Assembly (NCBI GenBank): GCA_019308985.1
Contig: JAFDHB010000018.1
Span: 1-61,915, forward strand
Length of the DNA: 61,915 nt
Direction: 5' to 3'
From: Deltaproteobacteria bacterium
GTDB lineage: Bacteria > Desulfobacterota > DSM-4660 > Desulfatiglandales > HGW-15
Position 1 is the stretch's first letter, and each line of letters starts with the position of its first letter. Below, piece by piece: positions 28,382 through 37,148 of the stretch. The translations under genes were made by a program, and so were the position numbers. Under the pieces are notes generated by a model. It had not been told where the DNA came from, made no database searches, and was given only the letters and a program-made list of their open reading frames with translations.

Positions 28382-28576
28382 GTGGCAAAGGACTGTTGCT
28401 GGAACTGCAAGTACTATATTGCAAAGGGCGATAATGAACCGGCCCTTCTGAGGAGCGCCCTGTCAAACGTCTGCACTTACACGGCCAAGGAAGACGATGA
28501 AAGGCACTGGTCAGAGAGGGCTAATCCGACCCCACCCAACTATGTTTGCAGGAATTACAGGGAGAGGTTCTATTGA
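28382..28576 (+). CDS. Small Cys-rich hypothetical protein
   Basis: A 64-residue protein starting with GTG after an AAAGGG-like ribosome site. It has CCWNCKYY at residues 5-12, a Cys at 31 and a late NYVCRNY, a spacing typical of a small metal-binding or iron-sulfur fold. I do not recognise a named family. A good promoter stands upstream, and the FmdB-like gene follows 126 bases on. Confidence 0.6.
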   Translation: MAKDCCWNCKYYIAKGDNEPALLRSALSNVCTYTAKEDDERHWSERANPTPPNYVCRNYRERFY

Positions 28577-28702
28577 GAAAGGATAGAGTCCGAAGAGGGC
28601 CGTGGTCGCTTAGGGCAAAAAGGGGATGCAGGAGGAGGCCTGACTCCAGGAGGGAAATAGCCAGCTAGGAGGTAAGACTGAGAGATTCCAGGGAGGTCGG
28701 TC

Positions 28703-29044
28703 ATGCCCATCTATGAATATGAATGCCTTGAGTGCGGGGGGCAATTTCAAGCCCTAGTCATGAAACAGCAGGAAGAGAGATCACTGAAATGCCCCGGGTG
28801 CGATGGCTCTAAGCTGAAGAAGCTTATTTCAAGGGCGGTTTACCATGTCTCCGAACAGACACGTCTCGAGGCATTTGATCCAAATGTGCTAAAGAGTGAC
28901 GCCTTTTACAAGGACACGAGGAACATAGGTCTGGCTGCCAAGAAGAGGGCTCAACAGATGGGGATCGATTTGGGAAGTGATTTCGAGAACAAACTGGAGA
29001 AGTTACGCACTGACCCGGGCAGTGTTATCAGGGACAGCGAGTAG
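28703..29044 (+). CDS. FmdB-family zinc ribbon protein
   Basis: A 113-residue protein. The first 40 residues are the FmdB-type zinc ribbon MPIYEYECLECGGQF with CPGC about 22 residues later. The charged C-terminal part is poorly conserved. Proteins of this family are regulatory or assembly factors of uncertain role. GGGAGG stands 6 nt before the ATG. No operon partner is obvious apart from the two flanking small genes. Confidence 0.8.
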   Translation: MPIYEYECLECGGQFQALVMKQQEERSLKCPGCDGSKLKKLISRAVYHVSEQTRLEAFDPNVLKSDAFYKDTRNIGLAAKKRAQQMGIDLGSDFENKLEKLRTDPGSVIRDSE

Positions 29045-29110
29045 TTTGAGGGAACCTTCCTGATAGCCGGGCAACTACAGGAAAACTAGACGAGGGGAAG
29101 TCACCACACT

Positions 29111-29458
29111 ATGAACAAGGCGGAAGAGAAGACGTCGGAAGGCGACGTGGTGCTCATATACTACCAGGACAAGCCGGTCCTGTATGGGCGAGTGGAGGCT
29201 ATCGAGCCAGACGTGAAGCGGGACTGGTACAGGGTGTCCCTGTTACTCCTGACCATGCCGGCTCAACCGGTGACCTGGATCTTGAGGGAGGAATACATCA
29301 ACGGCCACCCCTTCACCATGGGAGGCCAGGCCATGAGAATTGAAAAAGTGAGGAGATTGCATCCCACGGACTTCCCAAAAGTTAAACATGGGAAAGACGG
29401 GGAAAGCATTCCTGGAGGTGGTTCAGGGAAAGTTATCCCTTTCAAAAAGCAATCCTGA
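29111..29458 (+). CDS. Conserved hypothetical protein
   Basis: A 115-residue soluble protein. Its core (GDVVLIYYQDKPVLYGRVE, then DWYRVSLLLL, VTWILREEYING and FTMGG) looks like a small beta-barrel. I recall similar unnamed proteins in Desulfobacterota, but no function. The C-terminal tail is Gly/Lys-rich. Its stop codon TGA is also the first three bases of a perfect inverted repeat, so the element at 29456 has inserted at, or supplied, the end of the gene. Confidence 0.7.
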   Translation: MNKAEEKTSEGDVVLIYYQDKPVLYGRVEAIEPDVKRDWYRVSLLLLTMPAQPVTWILREEYINGHPFTMGGQAMRIEKVRRLHPTDFPKVKHGKDGESIPGGGSGKVIPFKKQS

Positions 29459-29649
29459 TACTTCCGTAAAGGCCCCATCTGCCTTTCGACGAGCTCAAGG
29501 CCCTGAGCATAGCCGAAGGGCTGCGTTGCGCCGCATCTTCAGTCACTGCGGCGTACTTCTATGTGCGTCTCTCGCAGATGCCGCCGGTGTTAGGCGGTGA
29601 TTCCTAAAGATTTGCGCGCCTTGCATATGGGGCCTTTACGGAAGTATCA
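29456..29649. repeat. 194-bp element with perfect 23-bp terminal inverted repeats
   Basis: The arms 29456-29478 and 29627-29649 (left arm begins TGATACTTCCGTAAAGG) are exact reverse complements over 23 bases. Inside lies an internal hairpin built of TTTCGACGAGCTCA and TGAGC...CCGAAGGGC halves, and the words CTGCGTTGCGC and GCGGCGTAC shared with the element at 2360. No coding sequence is present. It is a MITE-like element or a strong bidirectional RNA hairpin. Confidence 0.8.
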
Positions 29650-29795
29650 GCCCTTTAAGCTTCTTGCGGAATCATTGATCCTGAATTTCTTCCTGGCTAT
29701 TACTTTCCGGATCAATTATACTTTCGGGTTTATGCTGTGAAAACCCCTTTGAATCCTCCTCGAGGGAGGAATGAAACGGGCTGGAGGGAATTGGA

Positions 29796-29963
29796 TTGAT
29801 ATTTCTGTTGAGGGTGAGCCTTTCTATTGTTATTGCGTTCCTTCTGACGCGATTTTTTTTCGGCAGGACGGCACCGAGCGAGGTTTTTGCCCTTGCTGCT
29901 GTCATGCTGGGGTTAGCATATTTTTTCGAATATCTTAGGAGGAGAAAAATTGGAGGGAGATAA
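29796..29963 (+). CDS. Tiny two-helix membrane protein upstream of ppdK
   Basis: A 55-residue frame starting at TTG with GGAGGG 7 nt upstream. It encodes two hydrophobic helices (SLSIVIAFLLTRFFFG and VFALAAVMLGLAYFFEYL) and ends in a basic tail (RRRKIGGR). It stops 4 bases before the chosen ppdK ATG, so the two are probably co-translated. It is too short to assign. The amphipathic pattern and ribosome site argue that it is real. A frame on the opposite strand here (29672-29905) is less convincing. Confidence 0.55.
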   Translation: MIFLLRVSLSIVIAFLLTRFFFGRTAPSEVFALAAVMLGLAYFFEYLRRRKIGGR

Positions 29964-29967
29964 TGAT

Positions 29968-32769
29968 ATGAAGTCTAGAAAGAAGAAGTACGCGTTTTCC
30001 TTTGAAGAAGGGGATGGTAAGAACAAAAAGCTCCTCGGTGGTAAGGGGGCCAATCTATGCGAAATGACTCAAATCGGGCTCCCTGTCCCTCCGGGTTTTG
30101 TCATCTCGACCGAAGCATGCCTTGCGTACCTTTCTCAGAAAAAGAAAGGCCTCCCCCCCGAGATGCTGGCCGAGGTCAAGGAGGCAATGGCAGAGCTGGA
30201 GAAAAAGACGGGTAAGGGCTTTGGGAATCCTCAAAATCCGTTGCTCGTCTCTGTCAGGTCCGGAGCGGCCATTTCCATGCCAGGGATGATGGATACGATC
30301 CTGAACCTGGGGCTGAATAAAGATACGCTCAAGGGGCTGATAGAGAAGACAAAGAACAAGCGGTTTGCCTACGACGCCTACAGGCGTTTCATCCAGCTAT
30401 TCGGCACCGTGGCTTTGGGTATGAAGGATGAAGATTTCGATAAGATATTCGCCGGTGTGAAGGAAAAATACAAGGCAAAGGAAGACGTCGAGCTGGACGA
30501 AAAAGGGATGAAGGAAGTATGCGATAGGTTCTTGAAGCTGGTGGAGGAAAAGACGAAGAAGCCGTTTCCCGATGATCCTTATGTCCAGTTGGAGATGGCC
30601 ATAGAAGCGGTATTCAAGTCATGGATGGGAAAGCGGGCCGTGGACTATCGCCGGGAATTCAACATCACTCCTGATATGGCAAACGGAACGGCAGTAAATA
30701 TATGTACCATGGTATTCGGGAACATGGGTAATGATTGCGCAACCGGGGTTGCTTTCACCAGGGACCCTGCCACGGGTGAGAACAGGCTCTTCGGGGAATA
30801 CATGATCAATGCCCAGGGTGAAGATGTGGTTGCCGGCATAAGGACTCCAAATCCTATCAGAGAACTGCGGAGGGATATGCCCCAGGTGTACAAGGAGCTT
30901 GAGAGACTGCGTCATACGCTTGAGAAGCACTACCGGGAGGTGCAGGACTTTGAATTCACCATTGAAAAGGGAAAGCTTTACTGCCTCCAGACCAGAAACG
31001 GCAAGATGAATGCGTCTGCATTTATCAAGACCTCAATAGACATGGTCAACGAGGGGTTGATTTCCGAGGAGAAAGCGATCTTGAGGATAGAACCTGACAT
31101 GCTCTCCCAGTTGCTTCATCCCAGGTTGGACCCGAACGCAAAAGTCGAAGTCCTCTCCAGCGGAATTCCGGCATCTCCCGGGGCCGCTTCAGGAATGATC
31201 GTTTTCAATGCGGACAGGGCCGAGACAAAGGCAAAGCTGGGAGAGAAGGTCATCCTGGTAAGGGAGGAGACTAAGCCGGAGGATATTCACGGCTTTTTCG
31301 CCTCTCAGGGCATCTTGACGAGCCGGGGAGGGAAGACCTCCCACGCTGCGGTGGTGGCGAGGAGTATGGGAAAACCATGCGTCTCGGGGTGCGAGGATCT
31401 CGTGATAGACTATGCGGCTAAGGAGGCCCATGTCCACGGCAAGGTGCTAAGAGAAGGCGATATGATCACCATCGACGGGAGCACCGGTAATGTCTACGAA
31501 GGCGTGGTGCCTACCCTGGAACCGGAGTTCGTCGATGACCTTCTCGTGCTGCTGGAATGGGCCGATGACATGAGCAAGCTAAAGGTGAAGGCCAATGCAG
31601 ACACCCCCGACACAGCGGAGAAGGCCAGAAAATACGGTGCGGTCGGTATCGGGTTATGTAGAACGGAGAGAATGTTCAACCAGCAGGACAGGTTGCCCAT
31701 TGTGCAGGAGATGATCCTGGCGGAAAATTCTGAAGAGAGGCAGGTCGCCCTTGACAAATTGCTGCCCTTCCAAAAGCAGGACTTTAAGGAAATCTTCAAG
31801 ATAATGGACGGGTTGCCTGTGACCATCAGACTCCTGGATCCCCCGATCCACGAGTTCTTGCCTTCGGAAGAAGAATTAGTCCATGAGATCGAACACCTCA
31901 AGGAATTCAAGAAGACCCTGGAGGAGATGGCGGCATTGCCTGATACCCTGAAGATGCTCGATCCGGAACTCCACAGGCGTTACGGTCACAATTTGGAGTT
32001 GATTATTGAAGGCCTTGGCGAGCTGAAGGACAAGGGAGTTGCAGAACGCCTGATTTCCGAGAAAGAGACCATGTTGCAGAAGGTGAAGGCCCTGGCAGAA
32101 ACCAATCCCATGTTGGGACACAGGGGTGTCCGCTTGGGGATCACATACCCGGAGATCTATTCCATGCAAATAAGGGCCATACTGGAGGCAGCCGCCGAGT
32201 CAATAAATGAGGGGGTAAATGTCCTGCCCGAGATCATGGTCCCACAGGTGTGTACCCTCCAGGAATTGAAATGGGTGTACCGCTATGTAACAGATATCCA
32301 CAAAGAGGTAGAGGAAAAATACCGCATAAACGTTCCCTACAAGTTCGGGACGATGATAGAGGTGGTAAGGGCCTGCATGAGGGCGGGACGGATCGCTGAA
32401 CTGGCGGAATTCCTCTCTTTTGGGACCAATGACCTGACCCAGGCCACCTTCTCTTTTTCCAGGGAGGATGCGGAAAACAAGTTTCTGCCTCTGTATAACG
32501 AGCGGGGAATACTGCAGCACAATCCCTTCGAGATCCTTGACATCAAAGGCGTGGGTAGGCTTATGATGATCACGGTGGAGTGGGCCAGGAAAACGCGGTC
32601 TGACATAGAAATAGGCATATGTGGGGAGCATGGCGGCCACCCGGATGCGATCCGGTTCTGCCACCATATTGACTTGACCTATGTTTCCTGCTCTCCCCTC
32701 AGGGTCCCTATTGCCAGACTGGCCGCCGCCCATGCAAAACTCAAAGAGGCGGAATACGAGCTGGTATGA
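29968..32769 (+). CDS. ppdK: Pyruvate, phosphate dikinase
   Basis: A 933-residue PPDK, which interconverts pyruvate, ATP and phosphate with PEP, AMP and pyrophosphate. It supplies PEP for gluconeogenesis or runs in the glycolytic direction. It has the N-terminal ATP-grasp domain (LLGGKGANLCEM, SVRSGAAISMPGMMDT), the phosphohistidine swivel site GGKTSHAAVVARSMGKPC and the C-terminal PEP-binding barrel (GVGLCRTERMF-like, SFGTNDLTQ, CGEHGG). The ATG at 29968 with GGAGGG 10 nt upstream is preferred over a TTG at 29950. It ends 44 bases from the convergent plsB gene. Confidence 0.95.
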   Translation: MKSRKKKYAFSFEEGDGKNKKLLGGKGANLCEMTQIGLPVPPGFVISTEACLAYLSQKKKGLPPEMLAEVKEAMAELEKKTGKGFGNPQNPLLVSVRSGAAISMPGMMDTILNLGLNKDTLKGLIEKTKNKRFAYDAYRRFIQLFGTVALGMKDEDFDKIFAGVKEKYKAKEDVELDEKGMKEVCDRFLKLVEEKTKKPFPDDPYVQLEMAIEAVFKSWMGKRAVDYRREFNITPDMANGTAVNICTMVFGNMGNDCATGVAFTRDPATGENRLFGEYMINAQGEDVVAGIRTPNPIRELRRDMPQVYKELERLRHTLEKHYREVQDFEFTIEKGKLYCLQTRNGKMNASAFIKTSIDMVNEGLISEEKAILRIEPDMLSQLLHPRLDPNAKVEVLSSGIPASPGAASGMIVFNADRAETKAKLGEKVILVREETKPEDIHGFFASQGILTSRGGKTSHAAVVARSMGKPCVSGCEDLVIDYAAKEAHVHGKVLREGDMITIDGSTGNVYEGVVPTLEPEFVDDLLVLLEWADDMSKLKVKANADTPDTAEKARKYGAVGIGLCRTERMFNQQDRLPIVQEMILAENSEERQVALDKLLPFQKQDFKEIFKIMDGLPVTIRLLDPPIHEFLPSEEELVHEIEHLKEFKKTLEEMAALPDTLKMLDPELHRRYGHNLELIIEGLGELKDKGVAERLISEKETMLQKVKALAETNPMLGHRGVRLGITYPEIYSMQIRAILEAAAESINEGVNVLPEIMVPQVCTLQELKWVYRYVTDIHKEVEEKYRINVPYKFGTMIEVVRACMRAGRIAELAEFLSFGTNDLTQATFSFSREDAENKFLPLYNERGILQHNPFEILDIKGVGRLMMITVEWARKTRSDIEIGICGEHGGHPDAIRFCHHIDLTYVSCSPLRVPIARLAAAHAKLKEAEYELV

Positions 32770-32813
32770 AGGGGAGGGGAACCCGGCGGGCAGGGAAGGG
32801 CATGTGGCCCCTT

Positions 32814-35348
32814 TCAGTATCGGTAATGGGAGAACTCGTACAATTTCTGACTGATTTCCGATAATTTTTTCTCGGTGCTCGCCGGGCCACCTTTTTCAGT
32901 ATCTTGAGCCTTCAAAATATTCATATTAATGAAGCTCAAGGCATTGTTGAAGTTGAGTTGGGAAACAGCCCCGACGTGCTCTATTATTCCGAGCTTGTGG
33001 AACCTTTTGCCCAGGTAAGCCATGTGCTTGAGCAATTCAGACTTCTTGCCCTTCCTATCGCCGTGCTGGCTGACTGACTTGAAGGCAATCCAGTATGATT
33101 CCAGATAAGTCTTTGCAAGGGCCGCCCATATGGGCAATCGATCGAAGCCGAGCCTGGTAATCCTGTAACACCTCGCCCCCGATTCGCTCAGGTAGGAAGA
33201 ATCCTTGAAATAGTCCAGGAGAGATGAGACCTTTGCTTCCGGGTCTTCAGTTTCATCGAAGGGGAACTCGTTCTGGAAGATGTGCGTTAGAAATCCATAG
33301 TCTGAAATTATTGAGTCAAGGTCTCTTTCTTCCTCTGGACCGTTCAAAAGAGAGACGGCGACGAAGGAACTGGATATGAAATAATGTATGATACAGTTCT
33401 TATAATATTCCAGCTCCATCTTCTTTTCATCGTCCACATAATAAAATGCCTCTTCACGGCCGTTGATGCTTTCCAGTGATTCAACCACCTTCCACGATAC
33501 AAGGAGTGATAGGGTCTCCCGAAGGGACTTGGGGACGTCGTTGAGGCTGTCAGAGACAGGTGCGCCGATCTTTGTCAAGAAATCCAGGAGGACTCCGGCC
33601 GTCTCTTCCAGTTCATAAAAGTGAAAGCCCCGCCGGTGATTTGAGAGGATGGCCGTGGCAACCAGAGAGAGGGGCACCCTTACCAGATCAAATGCCAAAC
33701 GGTGTGACATCTCCTTCAAGGACAAATCACGATTTCTTGAGATGTACTCTTTGAGAGAAATAGGCTCATTGAACCGGATGTAGATCTTCCCGTATTTTCT
33801 CTTGAGGAGCCGCCTTGCCCTGAGAATCTGCCCGAAGCTTTCCTGCGTCTTGGCGCTTCCCTTTACCTCCTTCAGATAGGAGCCCTCCTCCATGACTTTG
33901 TCGTAAATTATGGATGTGGGTACAAAGATTAAGTCCTTGCAGGCCCCTTCCTCAAAGGCCTGAAGAAGAATTGACAGGAAGCCTGTTTTTGGAAGGACAA
34001 GCTTTCCGTTTCTGCTCCTTCCCCCCTCTATGAAAAACTCGATGGGATAGCCTTCCTCGATTAGGGTCTTGATATATCTGTTAAATACATCGAGATACAG
34101 CTTAGCCCTTTGGAAAGATCTGCGAATAAAGAAGGCCCCTGACTTTCGAAAGATATGCCCTACCGGCCAGAAGGCCAGGTTCTTGCCGGCTGCAATCCTT
34201 GGCGTGTGCATGTGGTTGTCGTAAAGAATGTAGTTCAATATCAAGTAGTCAATGTGGCTCTTATGGGAAGGTACGTAGATGAGTGTGCCCTTTGTGGCCC
34301 AGTTCCTGACTCGGCTCAGGGCCACCTTGTCCACGTCTATGCCCTCGAAAAGCCTTTTCCAGAACCAGGTGAGGGCCATGTGAAAGAACTCAATATAGGT
34401 GGTGTTGTAATCAGCGGCTATTTCGTCAAAGTATTCCCCTGCCTTCTTCCGTAACTGCTTGAGGTGCCTCTTGTTGCCGCTTGCCATGCTTTCGATTTTA
34501 CCCCTGATCTGGGGGTCCATTAGAACGGCCTGTTTGAGTTGGTGCCTGGATTTCACTATAGGGCCCAAAATAACTCGTTTTTGATCGTCTATACTCTGGA
34601 TGAGCGTGTCTCTGATTTCAGCGGCCATTTCGGACAGGGGTCTATCGGGATGCTGGGCAGTTACATAGGCCTTGAGATCCAAGGGCCTGCCGAAATCAAT
34701 AAAGGCACGCCGGTTGTGCCTGAAGAAGAGCACGATTTTCCTGATGATCCCTGGATCATCCTTGAACCCGAAAAAGATACCCCATAGTCCCGGCCGTTCC
34801 CTCTCAGGCGTCTTCTTGTAAAGGATGAGCTGGGGTATGATATAGATGGGTTTTTCCATCTCCATCTGGGTTTCCAGGAGAAACTCGAGGTGGTCCTTTT
34901 CCGCATGAAGGAAGTGTCTTATGAAGCGTTTGGGGTCTATGAGAAACATGAGGAATGTCGTGCCATTCTCGATGGCCTTCCTGTAAAACCCTGTCTGGTA
35001 AGGGCTGGGAAAGCGCCCGTACCTCAGGAGGCTTGAGAGTTGGGAATAAAAGACCCTTGCCACCTGGGAAAGGGGTAACATCAATGACATATTAAGGTCA
35101 AAGGCGATCTTGGGATAGGGCAGTCGTCGTCTGCGGAAGTTATAGTGGTACAGCAGGTAATCCAATTTCCCCCTATACTTGATGGCATAGACCACAGTCC
35201 CTTCCTTATGCATCATCTTGAGGCTTTCGGTCATGTTCTCGTCTATCTGGACCCGCTTGAACAGGCGATACAGGAACCAGCTCAGGAAAACCCCGGGCTT
35301 GTAATCAAGGACATAGGGATAATGAATTTGTCTCCTGGGATCTCTCAT
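32814..35348 (-). CDS. plsB: Glycerol-3-phosphate O-acyltransferase
   Basis: An 844-residue PlsB-type enzyme that makes lysophosphatidate from glycerol-3-phosphate and an acyl donor at the membrane. The second half carries the acyltransferase motifs: HKSHID (HX4D), FFIEGGRSRNGKLVLPKTGF and VPTSIIYDKVMEE. The N-terminal third is a degenerate acyltransferase-like region, as is usual for the family. GGAGGG lies 12 nt before the ATG at 35348; the frame is open to a GTG at 35504 (896 residues) but has no ribosome site there. It converges on ppdK and has no operon partner. Confidence 0.9.
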   Translation of the reverse strand: MRDPRRQIHYPYVLDYKPGVFLSWFLYRLFKRVQIDENMTESLKMMHKEGTVVYAIKYRGKLDYLLYHYNFRRRRLPYPKIAFDLNMSLMLPLSQVARVFYSQLSSLLRYGRFPSPYQTGFYRKAIENGTTFLMFLIDPKRFIRHFLHAEKDHLEFLLETQMEMEKPIYIIPQLILYKKTPERERPGLWGIFFGFKDDPGIIRKIVLFFRHNRRAFIDFGRPLDLKAYVTAQHPDRPLSEMAAEIRDTLIQSIDDQKRVILGPIVKSRHQLKQAVLMDPQIRGKIESMASGNKRHLKQLRKKAGEYFDEIAADYNTTYIEFFHMALTWFWKRLFEGIDVDKVALSRVRNWATKGTLIYVPSHKSHIDYLILNYILYDNHMHTPRIAAGKNLAFWPVGHIFRKSGAFFIRRSFQRAKLYLDVFNRYIKTLIEEGYPIEFFIEGGRSRNGKLVLPKTGFLSILLQAFEEGACKDLIFVPTSIIYDKVMEEGSYLKEVKGSAKTQESFGQILRARRLLKRKYGKIYIRFNEPISLKEYISRNRDLSLKEMSHRLAFDLVRVPLSLVATAILSNHRRGFHFYELEETAGVLLDFLTKIGAPVSDSLNDVPKSLRETLSLLVSWKVVESLESINGREEAFYYVDDEKKMELEYYKNCIIHYFISSSFVAVSLLNGPEEERDLDSIISDYGFLTHIFQNEFPFDETEDPEAKVSSLLDYFKDSSYLSESGARCYRITRLGFDRLPIWAALAKTYLESYWIAFKSVSQHGDRKGKKSELLKHMAYLGKRFHKLGIIEHVGAVSQLNFNNALSFINMNILKAQDTEKGGPASTEKKLSEISQKLYEFSHYRY

Positions 35349-35637
35349 TCTACAGATTAACCCTCCTACAAAATGGATAGATAAACGCAACAAATGGAGT
35401 AAATCAAGCTTTTTGTTGTCCACTGGAAAACCTGCCCCTAATGGTGGGATCTTCGACAAAAGTTTATTGACTCCCCCGGGCTTCTCCACTAAGATTTTTC
35501 CCACTGAACGGGCGAGAAAGGTAGGAGTAGACCAACCCCCCTATCGAGATAGGGCGCAGTAAAGATCCGAGTCCAAAGAACCGGGTTTTTCAGGATCAAA
35601 TAAATGAAGCGGATTCTTTTGAGCCATCAAAGTTATG

Positions 35638-35666
35638 TTGACAAAAGCAAAACAATATTTAAGAAT
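35638..35666 (+). promoter_or_regulatory. Sigma-70-type promoter of the nuclease gene
   Basis: A perfect TTGACA, a 17-base spacer and AAGAAT, ending 39 bases upstream of the ATG at 35706. Confidence 0.5.
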
Positions 35667-35705
35667 GAAGCCTAAGAGGGAACAACAAATCACCGGAGGT
35701 AACCC

Positions 35706-36203
35706 ATGTATAGGCCAATGGTCGTATCGGGATTGACCGTGGATCCCTTGACAAACAGCCCCATCGTCATATTGAAGGAAATTGATGGAGAGAGGACCCT
35801 GCCTATATGGATAGGGTTGCTCGAGGCCACAGCCATCGCCAGTGAACTGGAAGGCATCAAATTCTCCAGGCCCATGACCCACGACCTGCTAAAGAACATC
35901 ATGGGGCTGATAAACATGAAGGTCAAGAAGGTGGAAGTCTGCGATCTGAGGGACAATACCTATTATGCGTTGATCCACTTCATTCATAACGGCAAGGAGA
36001 TATCAATAGATGCGAGGCCGAGTGATGCCCTCGCCCTGTCGCTCAGGACCGACGCTCCCATCTTTGTTTCAGAAGAGGTGATCCAGAAATCCGCCCAGGT
36101 TGATCTCAAGGCGGAGCCTGAAGATAAATCCGAACAGGGAAAGAAGTGGCAGGAGATACTGGAGAAATTGAATCCCGAGGATTTCGGAAAGTACAAGATG
36201 TAA
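35706..36203 (+). CDS. Bifunctional nuclease family protein
   Basis: A 165-residue protein of the bifunctional nuclease (DUF151) family. The family signature is clear: PIVILKE, RTLPIWIGLLEA, DARPSDALALSLR and PIFVSEEVI. Members have been reported to cleave DNA and RNA, but their cellular role is unclear. CGGAGG stands 6 nt before the ATG. The last 35 residues are charged and variable. It is followed by a PHP gene 103 bases downstream. Confidence 0.9.
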   Translation: MYRPMVVSGLTVDPLTNSPIVILKEIDGERTLPIWIGLLEATAIASELEGIKFSRPMTHDLLKNIMGLINMKVKKVEVCDLRDNTYYALIHFIHNGKEISIDARPSDALALSLRTDAPIFVSEEVIQKSAQVDLKAEPEDKSEQGKKWQEILEKLNPEDFGKYKM

Positions 36204-36306
36204 GCCTCCTCCATGCTCCGAACACTTCCCATCCCATTCTTTTTTCAGGTCCGTATGACAGAAGCCCATGGCAATTTCGGGCTTCTTCTTTTATGGAGCC
36301 TATGTA

Positions 36307-36954
36307 ATGATTGACCTGCATACCCATTCCCTCTTTAGCGATGGCGAACTGGTTCCCTCGGAACTGGGAAGGAGGCTGGAGGTCTTGGATTACGAGGCGG
36401 TGGCCATCACCGACCATGCTGATCCATCCACGATCGACTTTATCCTTCCAAGGATTTGTAGGGTCGCCGAAGAATTGAACAAGGTACAGACCGTAAGGGT
36501 GATACCCGGAATTGAGCTGACCCATATTCCACCGGCCCTGATTGGACCTATGGTGGAAAGGGTCAGGGGACTTGGTGCGAGAATTGTCGTCATACATGGT
36601 GAGAGCATAGTTGAACCGGTGGCCCCCGGAACCAACATGGCAGGACTGAAGGCTGGGGCGGATATCATAGCCCACCCGGGTCTCATTTCCCTGGAAGAGG
36701 CATGCCTTGCAGCGGAGAAGGATGTATGCCTGGAGCTGTCAGCGCGATCGGGGCACAGCCTTACGAACGGCCATGTCGCAAGGATGGCCCGTGAGGCGGG
36801 GGCCAGGCTTGTATTGAATTCAGACGCCCACGCCCCTGGGGACCTGATGACAAAGGCGTTTGCGAGAAAAATTGCACAGGGCGCCGGACTACCACCTGGA
36901 TCACTTGATGAGCTTCTATCCAACTCACGCCGTCTTCTGGAAAGAGTTGAATGA
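36307..36954 (+). CDS. PHP-domain metal-dependent phosphoesterase
   Basis: A 215-residue PHP-fold hydrolase. Metal ligands are seen in DLHTHSLFSDGEL, ITDHAD, the Glu of GIELTHI, VIHGES, IAHPG and the final NSDAHAPGD. The ATG at 36307 (GGAG 8 nt upstream) starts right at the first motif; a frame reaching back to 36268 adds an unlikely hydrophobic leader. The substrate is unknown; relatives include histidinol phosphatase and 3',5'-nucleotide phosphatases. Confidence 0.85.
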   Translation: MIDLHTHSLFSDGELVPSELGRRLEVLDYEAVAITDHADPSTIDFILPRICRVAEELNKVQTVRVIPGIELTHIPPALIGPMVERVRGLGARIVVIHGESIVEPVAPGTNMAGLKAGADIIAHPGLISLEEACLAAEKDVCLELSARSGHSLTNGHVARMAREAGARLVLNSDAHAPGDLMTKAFARKIAQGAGLPPGSLDELLSNSRRLLERVE

Positions 36955-37093
36955 GCGGCTCATCCCGTCTGATTTGCCACCTCTTAAACCCGGTCAAGGG
37001 ACTTTCCAAAAAAGGGGGCTGCCTCGTCCATCATAAGCCCCTTGGGTGAACCGGGTTCAAGCCATCTTCTTCTGGAAATTCTCTCAAAACTTC

Positions 37094-37102
37094 TGCTATA
37101 AT
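37094..37102 (+). promoter_or_regulatory. Extended -10 promoter
   Basis: TGCTATAAT, an extended -10 with perfect hexamer, lies about 50 bases upstream of the transglutaminase-like gene. No good -35 is seen, as is usual for extended -10 promoters. Confidence 0.45.
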
Positions 37103-37148
37103 ATGATGTTTGACGATGGATGTTTGAACAAGACCAAGGACATGAAAC

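Noticed and set aside
29672..29905. 77-codon minus-strand frame upstream of ppdK
   Set aside because: Low-complexity peptide with no ribosome site, and it overlaps the better two-helix frame on the plus strand.
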